Source: Medicago truncatula
Taxonomy: Eukaryota; Streptophyta; Magnoliopsida; Fabales; Fabaceae
Direction of reading: 5' to 3'
Assembly: GCF_003473485.1 (NCBI RefSeq)
Contig: NC_053048.1
Location: forward strand, 37,444,755-37,508,754
Length of the DNA: 64,000 bases
Positions within the stretch are counted from its first letter, which is position 1, and every line of letters begins with the position of its first letter. Shown here in pieces: positions 1 to 12,181 of the stretch. The notes below the pieces were generated by a model. The model saw only the letters and a program-made list of their open reading frames with translations. It made no database searches and was not told where the DNA came from. The translations under genes were made by a program, and so were the position numbers.

Positions 1-490
1 CTAAAAAGAATCACTTTTTCCCAAAATCAACACCAAACACAGCTTAAATCTCAATCCCCATCTACAAACACACCTAAAAATACAAAAATCATAGCCACTT
101 CGTAAAACCCCTCTTTACAAACCCTAATTTCACTTTCTCCAAAATCAACCAAACCAAACACCAAATAGCTCAAAACCTAACAGAAAAATAATAAACTCGC
201 GAGAATTAAGCTTTTAGTAACAGGTGAAGCTGAAGATCGAAGAAAAACGAAGCGAAAATGTGAAGAGTGTAAATTTGAAGCTGAAAGTTGAGAAACCCTA
301 ATTTGCAGCTAGGGTGAGAATTGGGGAAGAATTTGTTGGGGGAAAACGAGAAAATAGGAAATTTTTTGAGGGAAAATCGGTGAAATTGAAAATTGAGTTG
401 AAATTTGAAAGAAATGAAGAATGATTGTGTGAAGAGCGCGATCGAGATTTGGTTCGGTTTTAATTTTTATTTATTTGAAATAAAAATTAA
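1..490 (-). promoter_or_regulatory. Candidate promoter/5' leader of a gene beyond the left edge, with two telo-boxes
   Basis: No convincing coding frame is present. Read on the minus strand, the stretch is pyrimidine-rich with repeated TTC and TCTTC runs, as in plant 5' leaders. Two copies of the telo-box AAACCCTAA lie at 119-127 and 293-301. In plants this motif is common in promoters and leaders of translation-related and dividing-cell genes (established knowledge). That a minus-strand gene continues to the left of position 1 is inference; no start codon or splice site could be fixed. Confidence 0.35.
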
Positions 491-724
491 TAATTAATCG
501 AAGTCGTGAAGCATATTAGTGTTTGGTATGTCGTCGTGTCAGTGTCTGATTGGGTTAACGTAGTGACTGAGAGACAAACATGCACGTTTACTTACACTTG
601 TTTCATTTTTTTCTTTTACTGCTATGTTTCCACTTCCACTTTCTACATTAGTATCAGTTGTATTTCCTTTTCTTGTAGTAAACTTTTTTTGTGTCGCAAT
701 TCCCATTTTGGTCACGAGTACCAT

Positions 725-1063
725 TATATGAAGTCTAATTAACGGTAAAGAACAAAAACAATGCATCGGATGTTTACACACTTAACAACACTTTTGATCC
801 GCTATATTCTAGTAAATTTGGCTCAATTGATAGGGATATTGCATATTATATGCAATGATTGAAGTTCGAACTCTAAATACTCCCTATGTGTCAGCTTTAG
901 CTGCTAAGCTACTTGACATAAAAATAAAAAAAACACTTTCGATCAGCTCATGTCTACTTGAAACTATATGAAGTCTAACTAATGGTAGAATAAAGAAAAC
1001 AGACCATGCATCAGATATTTACACGCATAATAACACTTTTGATCGGCTCATATCTACTTGAAA
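725..1063 (+). repeat. Diverged tandem duplication of a roughly 100-bp unit, first copy split by a SINE
   Basis: A unit starting tatatgaagtctaa occurs at 725 and again at 965. Both copies continue through the same landmarks (atgcatc, tttacac, cacttttgatc, tctacttgaaa). In the first copy the unit is interrupted after position 803 by the SINE and resumes at 932-964. The second copy (965-1063) is uninterrupted. The copies differ by scattered substitutions and small indels, so the duplication is old. Confidence 0.6.
804..931 (+). mobile_element. tRNA-derived SINE with target-site duplication
   Basis: An A-box-like segment (ggctcaattgatagg, about 820-834) and a B-box-like segment (gaagttcgaactc, about 861-873) have the spacing of an internal RNA polymerase III promoter. 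The element ends in an A-rich tail (about 919-931). A 17-bp duplication flanks it, at 787-803 and 932-948, with two mismatches (aacacttttgatccgct and aacactttcgatcagct). Related copies lie near 19235 and 60879. SINEs are non-coding and rely on LINE enzymes to move. Confidence 0.7.
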
Positions 1064-1684
1064 TCAAGCAAAGGTTGGGTTGGGGTGAAACCAACATTTG
1101 TAAACATTTAAAGAAAAGAAAAAAAAAATATTCATCAGATGCCTTATCATCCATAATGGTATATGTTAATGGAATGACATTCTTCCTCACATCCTGAACA
1201 ATTGCAATTAGTAACATCTCATGATACTTAACATACAACCATGTTCGATCAACTTAACGAACTGGCTTGCAATAAGCAAATCCCTTGATGCAAGGTTCCA
1301 AACTTCAAAAGAGACGTTTGAAGATAAACTTCCTTTGAACAACATGGATAGTTTTAATAAAGGAAAAAAAACTAATATAACAATTGACATACTAATATAT
1401 GTCATTTAAAAAAATAAATATCCTCACTAAAGGACATCATTTCGATATCAATAATAATTCCTAGAAGATACTATCGAAGAGCGATGATTTCTTGTGGAAG
1501 TTTTTCCCAAATGAAAGTCGAAAATAATTGTCGACAATCTTGTGAAACCATTGTTGATGCACATGTATGTGGCCCTTGTAGTTTTATGATCTTCTAAACA
1601 TGTGATTTCTTGCTAACTTATATGATTCTACACCTCTACCCTCTACATACAAATTTCATAGGTACAATAGGCAACCCATCTAGT

Positions 1685-2051
1685 CAGCGGCGGATCTCTT
1701 TGGAGACCCATGGGAGCCACTGCACCCCCAACATATCAATAAATTTTATATTATGCATCACATGTCAATTAAATTATGGTTGTCGCGTTGGTTTGAAAAT
1801 CTTCCAATCTGCTGGAGGTCGTGTGTTGATCCTCTCGCCCTTATCATATTATATTTCCATTGTATTTTTAATATATTTGTTCAAGTTCAAAAAAATGTTC
1901 CTAATGAGAGTTGAACTGTCACCCCCCACATGAAAAACAAGCAAAAGAACAATCACACTAGTTCATTATATCGATATGTTTTTGAAACTGTTTAATATTT
2001 ATTCCACAAATATTTGGCACCTCCAACAAAATAACTCAAGATCTGCCACTG
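1685..2051 (+). mobile_element. Non-autonomous hAT-type element (367 bp)
   Basis: The left end begins cagcggcggatct and the right end is the complement of cagtggcagatct, giving short terminal inverted repeats with two mismatches. Identical 8-bp duplications (catctagt) flank the element at 1677-1684 and 2052-2059. An 8-bp duplication and CAG-starting ends are typical of hAT transposons. No transposase frame exists inside; the small open frame here is unrelated to any family I recognise. Strand is arbitrary. Confidence 0.8.
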
Positions 2052-2309
2052 CATCTAGTGGTATCAAGGTGTTCTACCACGAAGTTTGTGACTTTTTCTT
2101 ATGATATTTTTTTATGGACCACATTGTCATTTCTTTTGTGGTTAAATTTGTCCCTTCTTGTAAGTTGTTAGGTTATGCATTGCCTTCATCTTTTATGTCA
2201 AGCAACTAGTCAAAATATTAACACTAAAAAAACACATATTTTTCTCCAAAAATGTTGTTAATCAACTTCAATATGATATTATACAGCATACTGCTTTCTC
2301 TAAAGTTAA

Positions 2310-2545
2310 CAATTTGGAAAAATATATGGGGGCAAACATATCATTGGAAATAACTGATGTCATTTTAATCACATTGTGCGAAAAAATTCAAAACAAGTAA
2401 ATTGGTTGGTAGCAACAATGTTCGAGTTTAGCCAACATAGTCAATATTCTAAATTTGCTCTAATTTGTATTATGATATGCAATACATGAAGATTCATAAA
2501 TCTATTTGTGACGAGATTGAGAAAATTCTGTGTGGTTTTATGTGG
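2310..2545 (+). mobile_element. Decayed non-LTR (LINE) reverse transcriptase fragment
   Basis: Reading the plus strand across frames recovers pieces typical of plant LINE ORF2 downstream of the polymerase core: a KYMGANIS-like piece (usual form KYLGV/I), then EKIQNK*IGW, and near 2490-2545 KSICDEIEKILCGFMWG. The last matches the conserved region just before the GLG motif of plant LINEs. Stops and frameshifts break it throughout. Short open frames on the opposite strand (2441-3049) have no family resemblance and are probably chance. Confidence 0.5.
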
Positions 2546-3641
2546 GGACATGGATAAGACAGACTCATCACCAATGTATTCCATGTCTCTAAATGTCACA
2601 TTACAAAAGTGTGAAGGAGGGTAAAAGAAGTGAAAGTCTTTGTTTTCATTGTCATTGATGACGTGTTGGATAAGAATGTCATCTTCATTCTCACATATCA
2701 CTGACTTCTTTGTCGTGGACACCAACTCCAACAGTAATATGAACAATATCATTTGGGATGTTCAAACATAATGATGAGTTAAGGTCAATACCATGGGTGG
2801 ATTCTGATGGCCAGTGTGCCGATGAAGAGAAAATGGAGCGATGATTTGTTTGTGTTTTTGATAAAAGGATATGGAGCGAGGGTATGAAAAAAGTGTTGGT
2901 TTAGTATATGGTGGCTCTTCTTGGGTTTCGTCACAGGGAACATCCACCAAACCTTTGTAAACCGCCATTGTTGAAATGCCAAGATGTTTACAAGTCGTGA
3001 ACATTTCAAACATTGTAGGAAAGTTTCCATCTCCAATAAGATTTAACAACTCATACCAAACAATTCTTTGAACAAGAGTTGTAGGGTATCAATAAACAAG
3101 ATTGACACCTTATTTAAGTTGATTGGTTGAATCTTTGTCTGGATACATTGGACAAGTCTATGCAGTTTGATGTTTTTCTTCGATTAACAAGGATAAATTG
3201 TTGCATGAAAATGCAACACCTTCTGTTTTGTCCTTTCAACATGTCCGTTGAAATATAATTGGACAAAAAATTCTAACACATCTATGTATGATTGTGAGTA
3301 TAATTTCGTAAATAATTTTGATTGTATGGGATGGGTGAGAAGTTTTGTTGCATAGTAAATGAGGGGAGGATAATTTCTATTTATATTGGATTTGGATAAT
3401 TATAAAAACTTAAAAGGTAGCTCAACTAGTTTAAAATAAATGTTAAAAAAAATTGAATGCTCTTGGTAGAAAATAAACATTAATCTAACAATTAACTAGT
3501 AATATTTGTCATTCAAAAATTAAAATTAAAATAACTTAAATTAATAAATAATTAAAATACGAATTTAATATTTGTTTTATTAATATAAAAAGGGAAGTTG
3601 AGAAATTGGTCCCCACAAGCTGATTTGTCACATAGCTATCG
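2546..3641. other. Intergenic, no recognised gene
   Basis: The segment may hold further eroded LINE sequence up to about 3100, but I could not align it to a family. From 3300 onward it is AT-rich without coding signal, microsatellite or clear element ends. Confidence 0.4.
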
Positions 3642-3825
3642 GGGAATACTTACCTACAGTTCCATACATGCTGTTCAGCCGGTTCTTCAAATGATTTTTC
3701 ATTAAACGGTATCGTTTAAACAATTTTTGGTTGCATTAGTTGATACAGTTTTCGGCAGTTTTATTTTAAATTAGTAGGGAACCGTGTGAACAGTGTGTAG
3801 ACACATCATGTAAGTATTTTCCTTA
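3642..3825. mobile_element. Candidate foldback MITE (about 180 bp)
   Basis: The left end (ggggaatacttac...) and the reverse complement of the right end (ggaaaatacttac...) can be aligned for about 50 bp, including a shared actgttca/ctgttca and cggttc, with several mismatches. This is a diverged terminal inverted repeat with a short centre. No coding capacity. The target-site duplication could not be fixed, so the superfamily is undecided. Confidence 0.5.
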
Positions 3826-4146
3826 AAAAAATGGTACTTAGTCAATGATGTGATTATTGTCCTCCCAAACATATACATGTCCTACAAAATTGGTGTGAAT
3901 GATCTTCAAATCATAGAAATTGATAGTACTTTTTTGTAATTTGATGGTACAGTAAAAAAGACTTCAAATAGTCATGCCAAGCGTGACTATAAACTAGTTT
4001 GTCATCAAAGAAGATAATGGAAAATTTTCTAAAGCAAACTTAAAATACATGATTGGTGAGTGATTTAAAAGTGACAAATGTCTTAATGAGCTGAGTAAAA
4101 ATAGCAAATTCTCAAAATGGCCCCTGAGTTTTGGAAATGTTCGCTT

Positions 4147-4407
4147 ACACCGTGTTTGGTAGAGAAGAAATAAGAAAGAGAGAAAGAGGGGAGAGAGAAA
4201 TTGGGGAGAGATAGCTAATCTCTCATGTTTGGTTGAGAAGAGAGACAGGGAAGACATATAATACCTGCTAATTTTTTCTTATTTTCCATATTTCTCTTTG
4301 CTTTTGATCATATGGAGCCACTATTTTATCAATTATGTTTTCAAGTTTTTTGTTGGTTTAGCTGGTCGTGAATGAAAGCAAACCAAAATGCAACTCTATC
4401 CCTCTTT

Positions 4408-4482
<75 letters not shown>

Positions 4483-4834
4483 CTACTAAAATTCACCACT
4501 TAGCTTATTAATTGATTTAATTGACCAAAATAAAATATTTTAAATAATTAATTAAGAAAATAAGTTAATTAATTTATATGTAAGAAATTAATTATTTTTG
4601 TATTATTATTTTTATATGAAGTTAAATTCAAATAAAATAAATTTGTATATTAACTTTTTTGTATAAGGATATTTCAGTCATTTTAAAAATTAATCACACT
4701 TCTTTCTCCTCTATTTCTCTCTTTTCTCTCTTGTACCAAACACTATGTGAAATCTACTCTATTTCTCTCTTTCCATACTCTCTCTCACCTCTTTCTCTCT
4801 TCTCATTTTCTTCTCAAAACCAAACACACCCTTA
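4147..4834. mobile_element. Candidate hAT-like MITE with internal microsatellite (about 690 bp)
   Basis: The left part starts near caccgtgtttggtagagaa. The reverse complement of the right end is aagggtgtgtttggttttg, followed by gagaagaa on both arms. Both arms are rich in GAGA/TCTC runs in opposite orientation, so the element can fold back. The GTGTTTGG terminus resembles ends of plant hAT-type MITEs. A clean 8-bp duplication was not found. A long TA tract sits inside. Confidence 0.5.
4410..4476. repeat. (TA)n microsatellite
   Basis: An uninterrupted TA dinucleotide run of about 66 bp, inside the candidate hAT-like element. Confidence 0.95.
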
Positions 4835-5420
4835 GTGTCCTTTAAATTGTTCACAAATCCTCTAAAATGTCAAAAATACTCTTATTTTAAACGATGTAAC
4901 TGTCAATATCTATTAGTTGAGGACCATTCGGAGCTCCTCCAGACAAACACTAGTGAAAATAATAAGGACCTTGCTAATTAGTAGTGTTCTCAAAGCACTA
5001 GTTAAGAAAGTAAAAAAATAGAGTTTTTTTTTTTAATTAAAAACAACAATTTTTTTGGCTTTTATCAAGTTGAACATTCTACTTTTACCATTTTCTAATT
5101 TTTATATTAATTTTCTTAACTAATGTCCGGAAACACTAGATAGCATTTTCTAAATAAGTAGGAAGCTCGACGAGGGAAACTAAGCAACAACCAGTTTTTC
5201 TATAGCTCAGTTTAACTTAAAGAACCTATTGCAACATGAAATCCAATGAAGAATGAATCTTCCGGCAATATTGATCTTAAAATATCAAATTTACGATGAG
5301 TGCAACAATTTCTATGATGTCCATACATATGCTTGAAAGAAATACAAAAATAAAATAAAAATAGAACAATACTTAAGGTGCAGGCAATTCTTAATGTTTT
5401 ACTAAATTTCACAGTTTATG

Positions 5421-5765
5421 GTGTGTTTGTTTCAAGTTATAATTGTAGATTCGTTGGAATAAAATCATAAAAACATACATGCATATGTTTGTTACAAGTT
5501 TACTAAATTTTATTCCCGGGTATAAAATGTTCATGGGAATAGAAAAAAAATTCCAAGGAAAAAGGTGGGAATAAAGTTCCTAGGGAGATGGGAATAAATT
5601 CATAAATAGTTACTTATTATAATCGCTATTTTTATGGTTCCTAGGAATATTATAAAGTTAACCAAACATATTTTTCCTAAATACCTTGCAATAAAATTTT
5701 CATCTTTATATTCCAAGGAATGTTATTCCTAGAAATAAATTTGATAAACTTAAAACAAACACAAC
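5421..5765. mobile_element. Candidate foldback MITE (about 345 bp)
   Basis: The left end gtgtgtttgtttcaagtt pairs with the right end, whose reverse complement is ttgtgtttgttttaagtt. Internal segments also mirror each other, with ggaataaa/tttattcc and ttcctagg/cctaggaa motifs in both halves. The TGTTTG end suggests a hAT-type MITE. No clear target-site duplication was seen. Confidence 0.45.
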
Positions 5766-6235
5766 TTATTCCTGCAGAAAGTAGAGTATTGGAAGTTATC
5801 TTCCGATGCGCGGTTTGTAACTTCCGGCCGATTAAAACATAAGCATTTTTGGCTTTTTACTGTGTCTATGGGACACAACAATTTCTTTAGTTTTGCTTGC
5901 ACTATTCATCGGCAACCATCCTTGTTTGACAACACAATTAATGAAAAATTCGTCGATTAAACTTGTTGCCTATAAAAAAAAATCAATTAAATTTGTTCAT
6001 CTAAGTGTGCTCCTCTCGACTCTCAAGTTTGATTATCCTGATACCAATCTCGATACTCTAGTTTAACTTAAAAAAAAATAAAAAATCATTCGTATTTTCT
6101 AACCTTATATTCGGTATGAACCTAACCATTTTTGCTTATAAATTTTGGGGGCATGGGGTTCCATGATTACATACCAACCATTATTCTTCATGGTTACATT
6201 TTAAAAAATAACATGACAAAATTCACAAATAAACA

Positions 6236-9200
6236 CTACGATCTTCCTACTTCGTCTTTATCGGCATCTTCTTTCTTCTGGGTGCCCAATTTGACAATGT
6301 CTTCCACCAATATTTTCCCATCTGTTTACGATTAACATAAATGCACAAAATAGCTGTCACTCATAAGCAGTTGAACACATTTTCATATTAAGATATTGGA
6401 TCATCTATATAGACATTTTAAAGGTTACAGTTACCTATACCTCTGTTACCAACATTGAACGATAAATATAGAAGAATTTATAGAACCCTGACATGCACGG
6501 AAGCATGCAGTCATGCAGACAATATCTATTTCAAACGAACATAACCAGGCTAATGGAATTTCATATTGTTTGAGAGAACGGCATTCTTAAGTTGTCAAGA
6601 ATACGATTTTTCATCAAAGTCCCACATCGCTTCGAAAAGTGTTTTTGACAAAATGACTATTGAGATAATAGCTATATTAGTTGTACAAATGTACTATATG
6701 CCAGTACATAACCTCCTTTTATAGTTATGAATTATGATGACAGCAACAAATAATTACAACCAAATGCTAGAGAATATAACAGTTTTCTAGCTCTCTAGAT
6801 CCTCTCAGTGGTCATTGCTCACAGACATGGCTCCAAAAAGATGGTGCAACAAAGAAAGCACAAAAAGAAAGAGAGAAAAAACCTCGAAAAGGAAAACGTC
6901 GTGTTGCATTAGGTTGTTTTTTTCTGCGCTTATGTAGTATTAGATTAGTTGCATTAATTTGCAAGGGCACATCAGAAACATTAATACTTGATAAGTGACA
7001 TTCATATTTGCTAACTCTTGGTGCAATATGAGAGTTAGGAGGAAATTGACAGAACTAACCAATATCTTTTGAAAGGTTGCTGATAAGTTCTTGAATTCCT
7101 TCTTTTCCCAAAGTGTCCTTCAGATACATAGCAGCGGATACAACCTCCTCAGGCGTCACTTTCCCATCATAATCCCTGCCAGAACATGGCCAAACATTTC
7201 AATGACAATTATTTCCAACAATTACCTATGACGATTAATGAGGGAAAAGAAACAAATAACCGTATCCGTGTCATGATGCTTTGTAAAACTTTACACGTTT
7301 GAAATGTATTGAATGTCCTTGGAACATGTCACTAATAAAACATAATAGTAATTAATTCATTACATGATTCCCCTTATAAAAGCCATACCACCACCACCAC
7401 TTCCGGCAGTCACGGTGTCCTTCAATGGATTCTGCCATTGAAGTTGGCTAACTGCTTTTTTGTAAGAAAATATTGTAATCATGTATTCATAATTTGCATA
7501 AAGAAAACAGAAAACAATGGTAATTAATCATGGTGTTCTTTCAAGAAAATATTAAACCAAGTAAAAACCTGTCTAGCAACCGCCACCGGTCTCCAATTTT
7601 AGCATCAACGTCATCAATTTCTTTTTCAAGTGTCTGGAGCATAGCATCAACCTAAGAATATAATCCAGGCATTCAGCTAATGATTAGCAGATAATCTGAT
7701 TTCTTTTTTGTTTTACAATTATTAAATGGCATCAAATAAAAACTAGAGGTAGAGGGTCATAAGTTTACCTTGTCAACAAGTGCTGAAGAAACCTTGTCAC
7801 TAATAGCGACCTCCAAAGCACCGTCACTATCCTTCCTTGCAGCTCTATAGGCCTTCTTAGCTTCCTGCTCACCTTCACCACCTTCTTTCCTTACCATACT
7901 ATTATACAGCTCCATCTGCGCAGTTGTAGGTTAGAACTGATTTTGTATGGAGCAAAAGCTGGGGGCATGATACTCAGGAGGTTAAGAAAATATATTACTA
8001 GGCTGTGGGCTGGGCTTATCCTCCTACATAGCAGTATAGTTAGCCTACTTTATATGTGTAGATACAGATACAATAAGCCCAATCAGTCATAATAGACGCT
8101 CTTAAAAAACTAGAAACTGACATTTGAGTTTCAAGACTTTGAATCACTGTAACGTATTCTCTACATCCTTAGAGACAGATCAATTCTACAGTCTACGTAC
8201 CTCCTTTTTAACAAGCCTCAGAAACTCTTCACGTTCTTTGCTCACCGACTGAAAAGTCATAAGACAAATCATTGCGTCCAATCATTTACCAAAAAATATT
8301 AATAGTTGGAAAGAGTAAAATAAGTTTTCCTTACAGATGCTGATGCTAAAACAACTAATGCTTGGCTGATCTCACAAAGTTGCTCATGTTTTTCCAATGC
8401 CTTTGCCTTTATCTCTTCTCGTGTTTGTTCGGTCGTTGGAGCCACCTCTTTTGTAGCCAAATTCCTTTCGCCACCTATAGATTCTGTCACTTTGGCCTGC
8501 TTCTCTTCCTCCTCCTATTAAATATCTTGCAACCATCAATCTCAAATCTAAAGTAACAAGTATACCGAAAGCATAGCAACTTCAACAAGAAAATCAACAT
8601 ATTTAGTGATTCAGATACAATGTTGGTTGGATGACAATAGTTGAAAAAGGAAAATACTCATGAACATAGAACTGAATTTTTCAAAAATGACTTATGTAGG
8701 CTAGCAGAAAAAAAAATATTTCTCCCCCATTCGTCCATTCTATATTTCTTCCTACTAGACTTCATTACAAATACATATGAAAATTCTATGATCCTGCAAC
8801 TAGTAATTATTCACAATGTTAAAGTGAAATGAAGCAAGGCTTTTAACAAACTACTTTAAAATTATAATGGAAATCACCAACTCATGCCTCCGTCGCAAAA
8901 CATAAATATCTCTGATGACGGCACATATAAAGCATAAAAGTTAACCTTGATTAGCTCCTCCTGCATTTCAAGATATTCCAACTTTCTCTTCCTCTCCGAA
9001 ACAGAATCTTCAGAAGGCAAAGCTGTCACCCCAACAGTATCCACAACCTCATCTGGCAAAGAAGAGAGTGTAGCTTGAACAACCTCCTCTGGTTTGACCT
9101 TTCCTGTGACGGAAAATGCCCTGCACAGAGAATGAGATGGATGACTATGCATTCCCAGAAGCGAAATCCTTCTAACGATAGTATTTCAACAGATAAATAT

Positions 9201-12150
9201 CAAAATACCTAGAAAGAATCAAGAGGGAAGATGGCAAAGAATGGTTGAGAGACAGATCCAGCCAGTCATTAAGCTGCAAAGAATTGTACAATTTACAACC
9301 CTCAAACATGGGACTAACAGTCCAACCACAAGATGCCGTCTTTTAAACAGCATCAAGAAATGTCTTCCAACTATATTATGTAAATGTCAACGTAGCCACT
9401 TCCTTCTCTACCAATTTCTTATTGGAATTACTAATCATACACTCTATCCTAATACAGTATTTCTCATTCCTATAATATTTTACCTACAACCCTTGTTTTT
9501 AAGACATTGTTTTTGCTATCCACCAACACAATAGCATTCGAAAATCTTGAGATTTGTTTGAGTAATATCTGATATAAACTATTTTAAAGTTAATATTGAT
9601 TAGAAATAAGTTCGACAAGAAGAAGGTTCTCAAAGTAGCAATTACGAGAGGATAGAGTTTCTGAAACTGCAAAAAAATAAGGAAGAAGGTTCTGATTTCT
9701 AAAAGTAGCCATTATGGCCAGTTTCTCGTTCACAAAAATTGCCCAGCTAGTAAAGTAACACATTGTTGGAGATTTCAAAATTGAGCCCCAGTACACAAAT
9801 TCAATTGAAACGTTTATTATTAACCTGTTGCCGCATTTCTTCCACTGAACGCAATCCAAGCAATCCTCGGTCTCTACAAGCTTGACGAAGCTCTGCTTCT
9901 GAAAGAGCCTCCACACCTTCTTCTTGAATCAGTTTATCATCATTCTTGATCCTGTCAAAGCAAAACAATTCAAATCTATACTCTCCAGACAATGATGAAA
10001 TTATCGATGGAATATGTTAAACTCCAACTTGTTCCCACAACAATAACATTGGAACTTCCATAAGAGCTGAGAATTCAGCTGTAACAAAACACACCCTAGC
10101 TACTGTAGCAAAGTCACATCATCAGGACTCACGAGGAAATGTACTATTTTCCGTCCACCCTTAATGTAAAATACAAGAATAATCCCATGCATGTATTGAG
10201 TATTTCCTACAATTCAATTATGTACTACAGTGAAACCGAAAAGTAAGTGAGAAGGCAGACATCCATACATTGGCATAACGTGCATAAGATATGTACAATA
10301 ATTGGAAAAAAAAAATCCTTATCTAAACCAGACAAAACGAAAAAATACAACATAAAACAGTTTTTTTATTTTTTATTTTTAAAAAATACAACATAAAACA
10401 TTAAATGAAACTTTCCTAACTCTAACATATAAGAGACAAGGAATGATATACATACACCATAATCAGAGTTATCACAGAAAGGAAAAAAGGAATCTTGAAT
10501 CTTACTCCTGTAATCTTTTGCGGAGCATATAACGCAAATATGTATCAGTACCATATGGGCTGATACCCATGTATTTACACATATTTACCAAGCGAGGCCT
10601 GTTTATCCATTTTCGAAACCAAAAGACATGTTAGCATAACGATCATGGAAATCCAGAATATGATATTCGTAACAGAAAAGCACAATTAGTTGAACATAAC
10701 CAATGGTAGAAGGACCAACCTGCTAATGTTATCCAAAGTGAACTCGTCATTAAATAATTTGGCAAAGCCTAAGATTTCATCATTAGAAACTCGAGCACCT
10801 GTTCTGACCTGTTCCATTAACATAATAAATACAGACATAATATATAAATAATGCTTATAAAATACAAAACACTATATCATGAAGAGCGTAGCTGACCTTG
10901 TTCATAAATTCATCAAGATCTTCTGCTGTCTTCTTCATTTCTCCACTTCGTGAATTCTGAACCTCCTTTGCCATTTCTTTTACAGTATCTTGAAGAAATT
11001 TGGCATATTCTATCCTTGCATTTAGCCTTCTTTTCAATGCCTCCTACAAGTTAAGTCTTCACAAAATTGAGTGATAATAAAAGCGCGCTAGCACTTAGGC
11101 CGACATTGTTTGACGAGTACATTAATAATTACCTGTTCTTTCATCTTATCCTGGAAAGTGGAAGGCAGCATGTTGGGAAACAGTTTCAGGAATACTGGCA
11201 AGAGAATCTCCATGAATGGAACTATGATAAATACAGCAAAAGGAACTAGCCTGAAAATATCGATTGTTGTCCTCGTGAGTTGCTGCCTCTCCCTTCTAGA
11301 AAGACTCTTTCCATTGGCAAGTTTTAACAATAATCTGGAGCTTATCCTAACATCAGCCCAAAGTAGTTTTGTTCCAAACCAATAGTGTTGCAGAGTGGAT
11401 TTAAATTCATCCTTCCAATGACTTAACTTCTTTGCCCAATCATTCCTAGGCAATGAAAAACCAGAAAAGTCTGACACACGTATTTACATCGCACTTAAAA
11501 ACAAGAGGCAATAAATTTAAAACCTGCTCATCAACAAAATAGCTCGGAAAGCTGGACCAATTCCTAGAATCATAGCCCAGAATTTCTTTACAATAGATTC
11601 AGTACTCTTATGTGGTTCTTGTAATTGTTTAGCCTTAGCTTTCGCTTTTATGGTACTCAAGTCTTCAACAGCCTCATCACACTCCTCCGGCGAAGCTTCC
11701 TTCTTCTGTTTAGTATCAGATTTTTCATTTCCATTTCCACCACTGTTGCTACCCAAGCTAGATTGATTAGCAGAAGCCGTGGAAATGTTACGGACACTTT
11801 GGAACGTCCACCCTAATCTCGAAAGAGAAACTAACTCTATCTTCTCTGTTCTATTTCCAAAATTCAAACCTCCAAAGTAATTATGCAAGTAAAATCTTGA
11901 TGCCGAACAATCTTCCAAATCATCATTGTTGACAGTATACATATTTCTTTCCCTTCCATGTTCATGTGAATCATGTCCATGTCCAGTAGTTGCGGACGAA
12001 GAAAAGGGAAACCGACTCAAGCCATCTAATTCACTAGATTCAAATGGCTGACCAATCCCAACACTTGAGAATCCAAGGATAACACTAGTATGTTGACTAA
12101 TGAAGTGATTAAACAAAAGGTTCCTTTTCTTTCGCAAAATCACTCTTGAA

Positions 12151-12155
<5 letters not shown>
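6236..12155 (-). CDS. LETM1: LETM1-type mitochondrial inner-membrane cation/proton exchanger, EF-hand
   Basis: LETM1 proteins maintain mitochondrial K+/Ca2+-H+ exchange and, in plants, mitochondrial translation (family knowledge). Fourteen minus-strand exons: 12155-11524, 11445-11133, 11043-10897, 10808-10720, 10598-10506, 9951-9825, 9273-9209, 9120-8946, 8514-8335, 8248-8201, 7915-7769, 7651-7569, 7175-7060, 6321-6236. All introns are GT-AG and in phase, giving 766 aa, the usual plant length. The N-terminus MASRVILRKKRN is basic, as for a mitochondrial presequence. The LETM1 core starts near residue 212, with a membrane segment at about 277-297 followed by FPNMLPSTFQ. Acidic and coiled-coil stretches follow. 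A canonical EF-hand loop lies at 699-710 (DRDYDGKVTPEE, ligands at positions 1, 3, 5 and 12). A second, weaker DGKILVED motif sits in the last exon. The last intron is 738 bp, so the final 86-nt exon is easy to miss. Confidence 0.95.

Positions 12156-12181
<26 letters not shown>
12156..12181. repeat. (TA)n microsatellite touching the LETM1 start codon
   Basis: A TA run of about 26 bp lies immediately 5' of the LETM1 ATG (CAT on plus at 12153-12155). It therefore occupies the last bases of the leader. An in-frame upstream ATG at 12194 would read through the repeat as alternating Tyr-Ile. Confidence 0.9.

Noticed and set aside
506..781. Overlapping open frames on both strands near the left end
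   Set aside because: Both are short with biased composition, no family resemblance and no splice context; they look like chance frames in promoter-like DNA.
2441..3049. Two minus-strand open frames of about 100 codons
   Set aside because: The plus strand carries LINE reverse transcriptase motifs over part of the stretch; the minus frames match no family and end at random.
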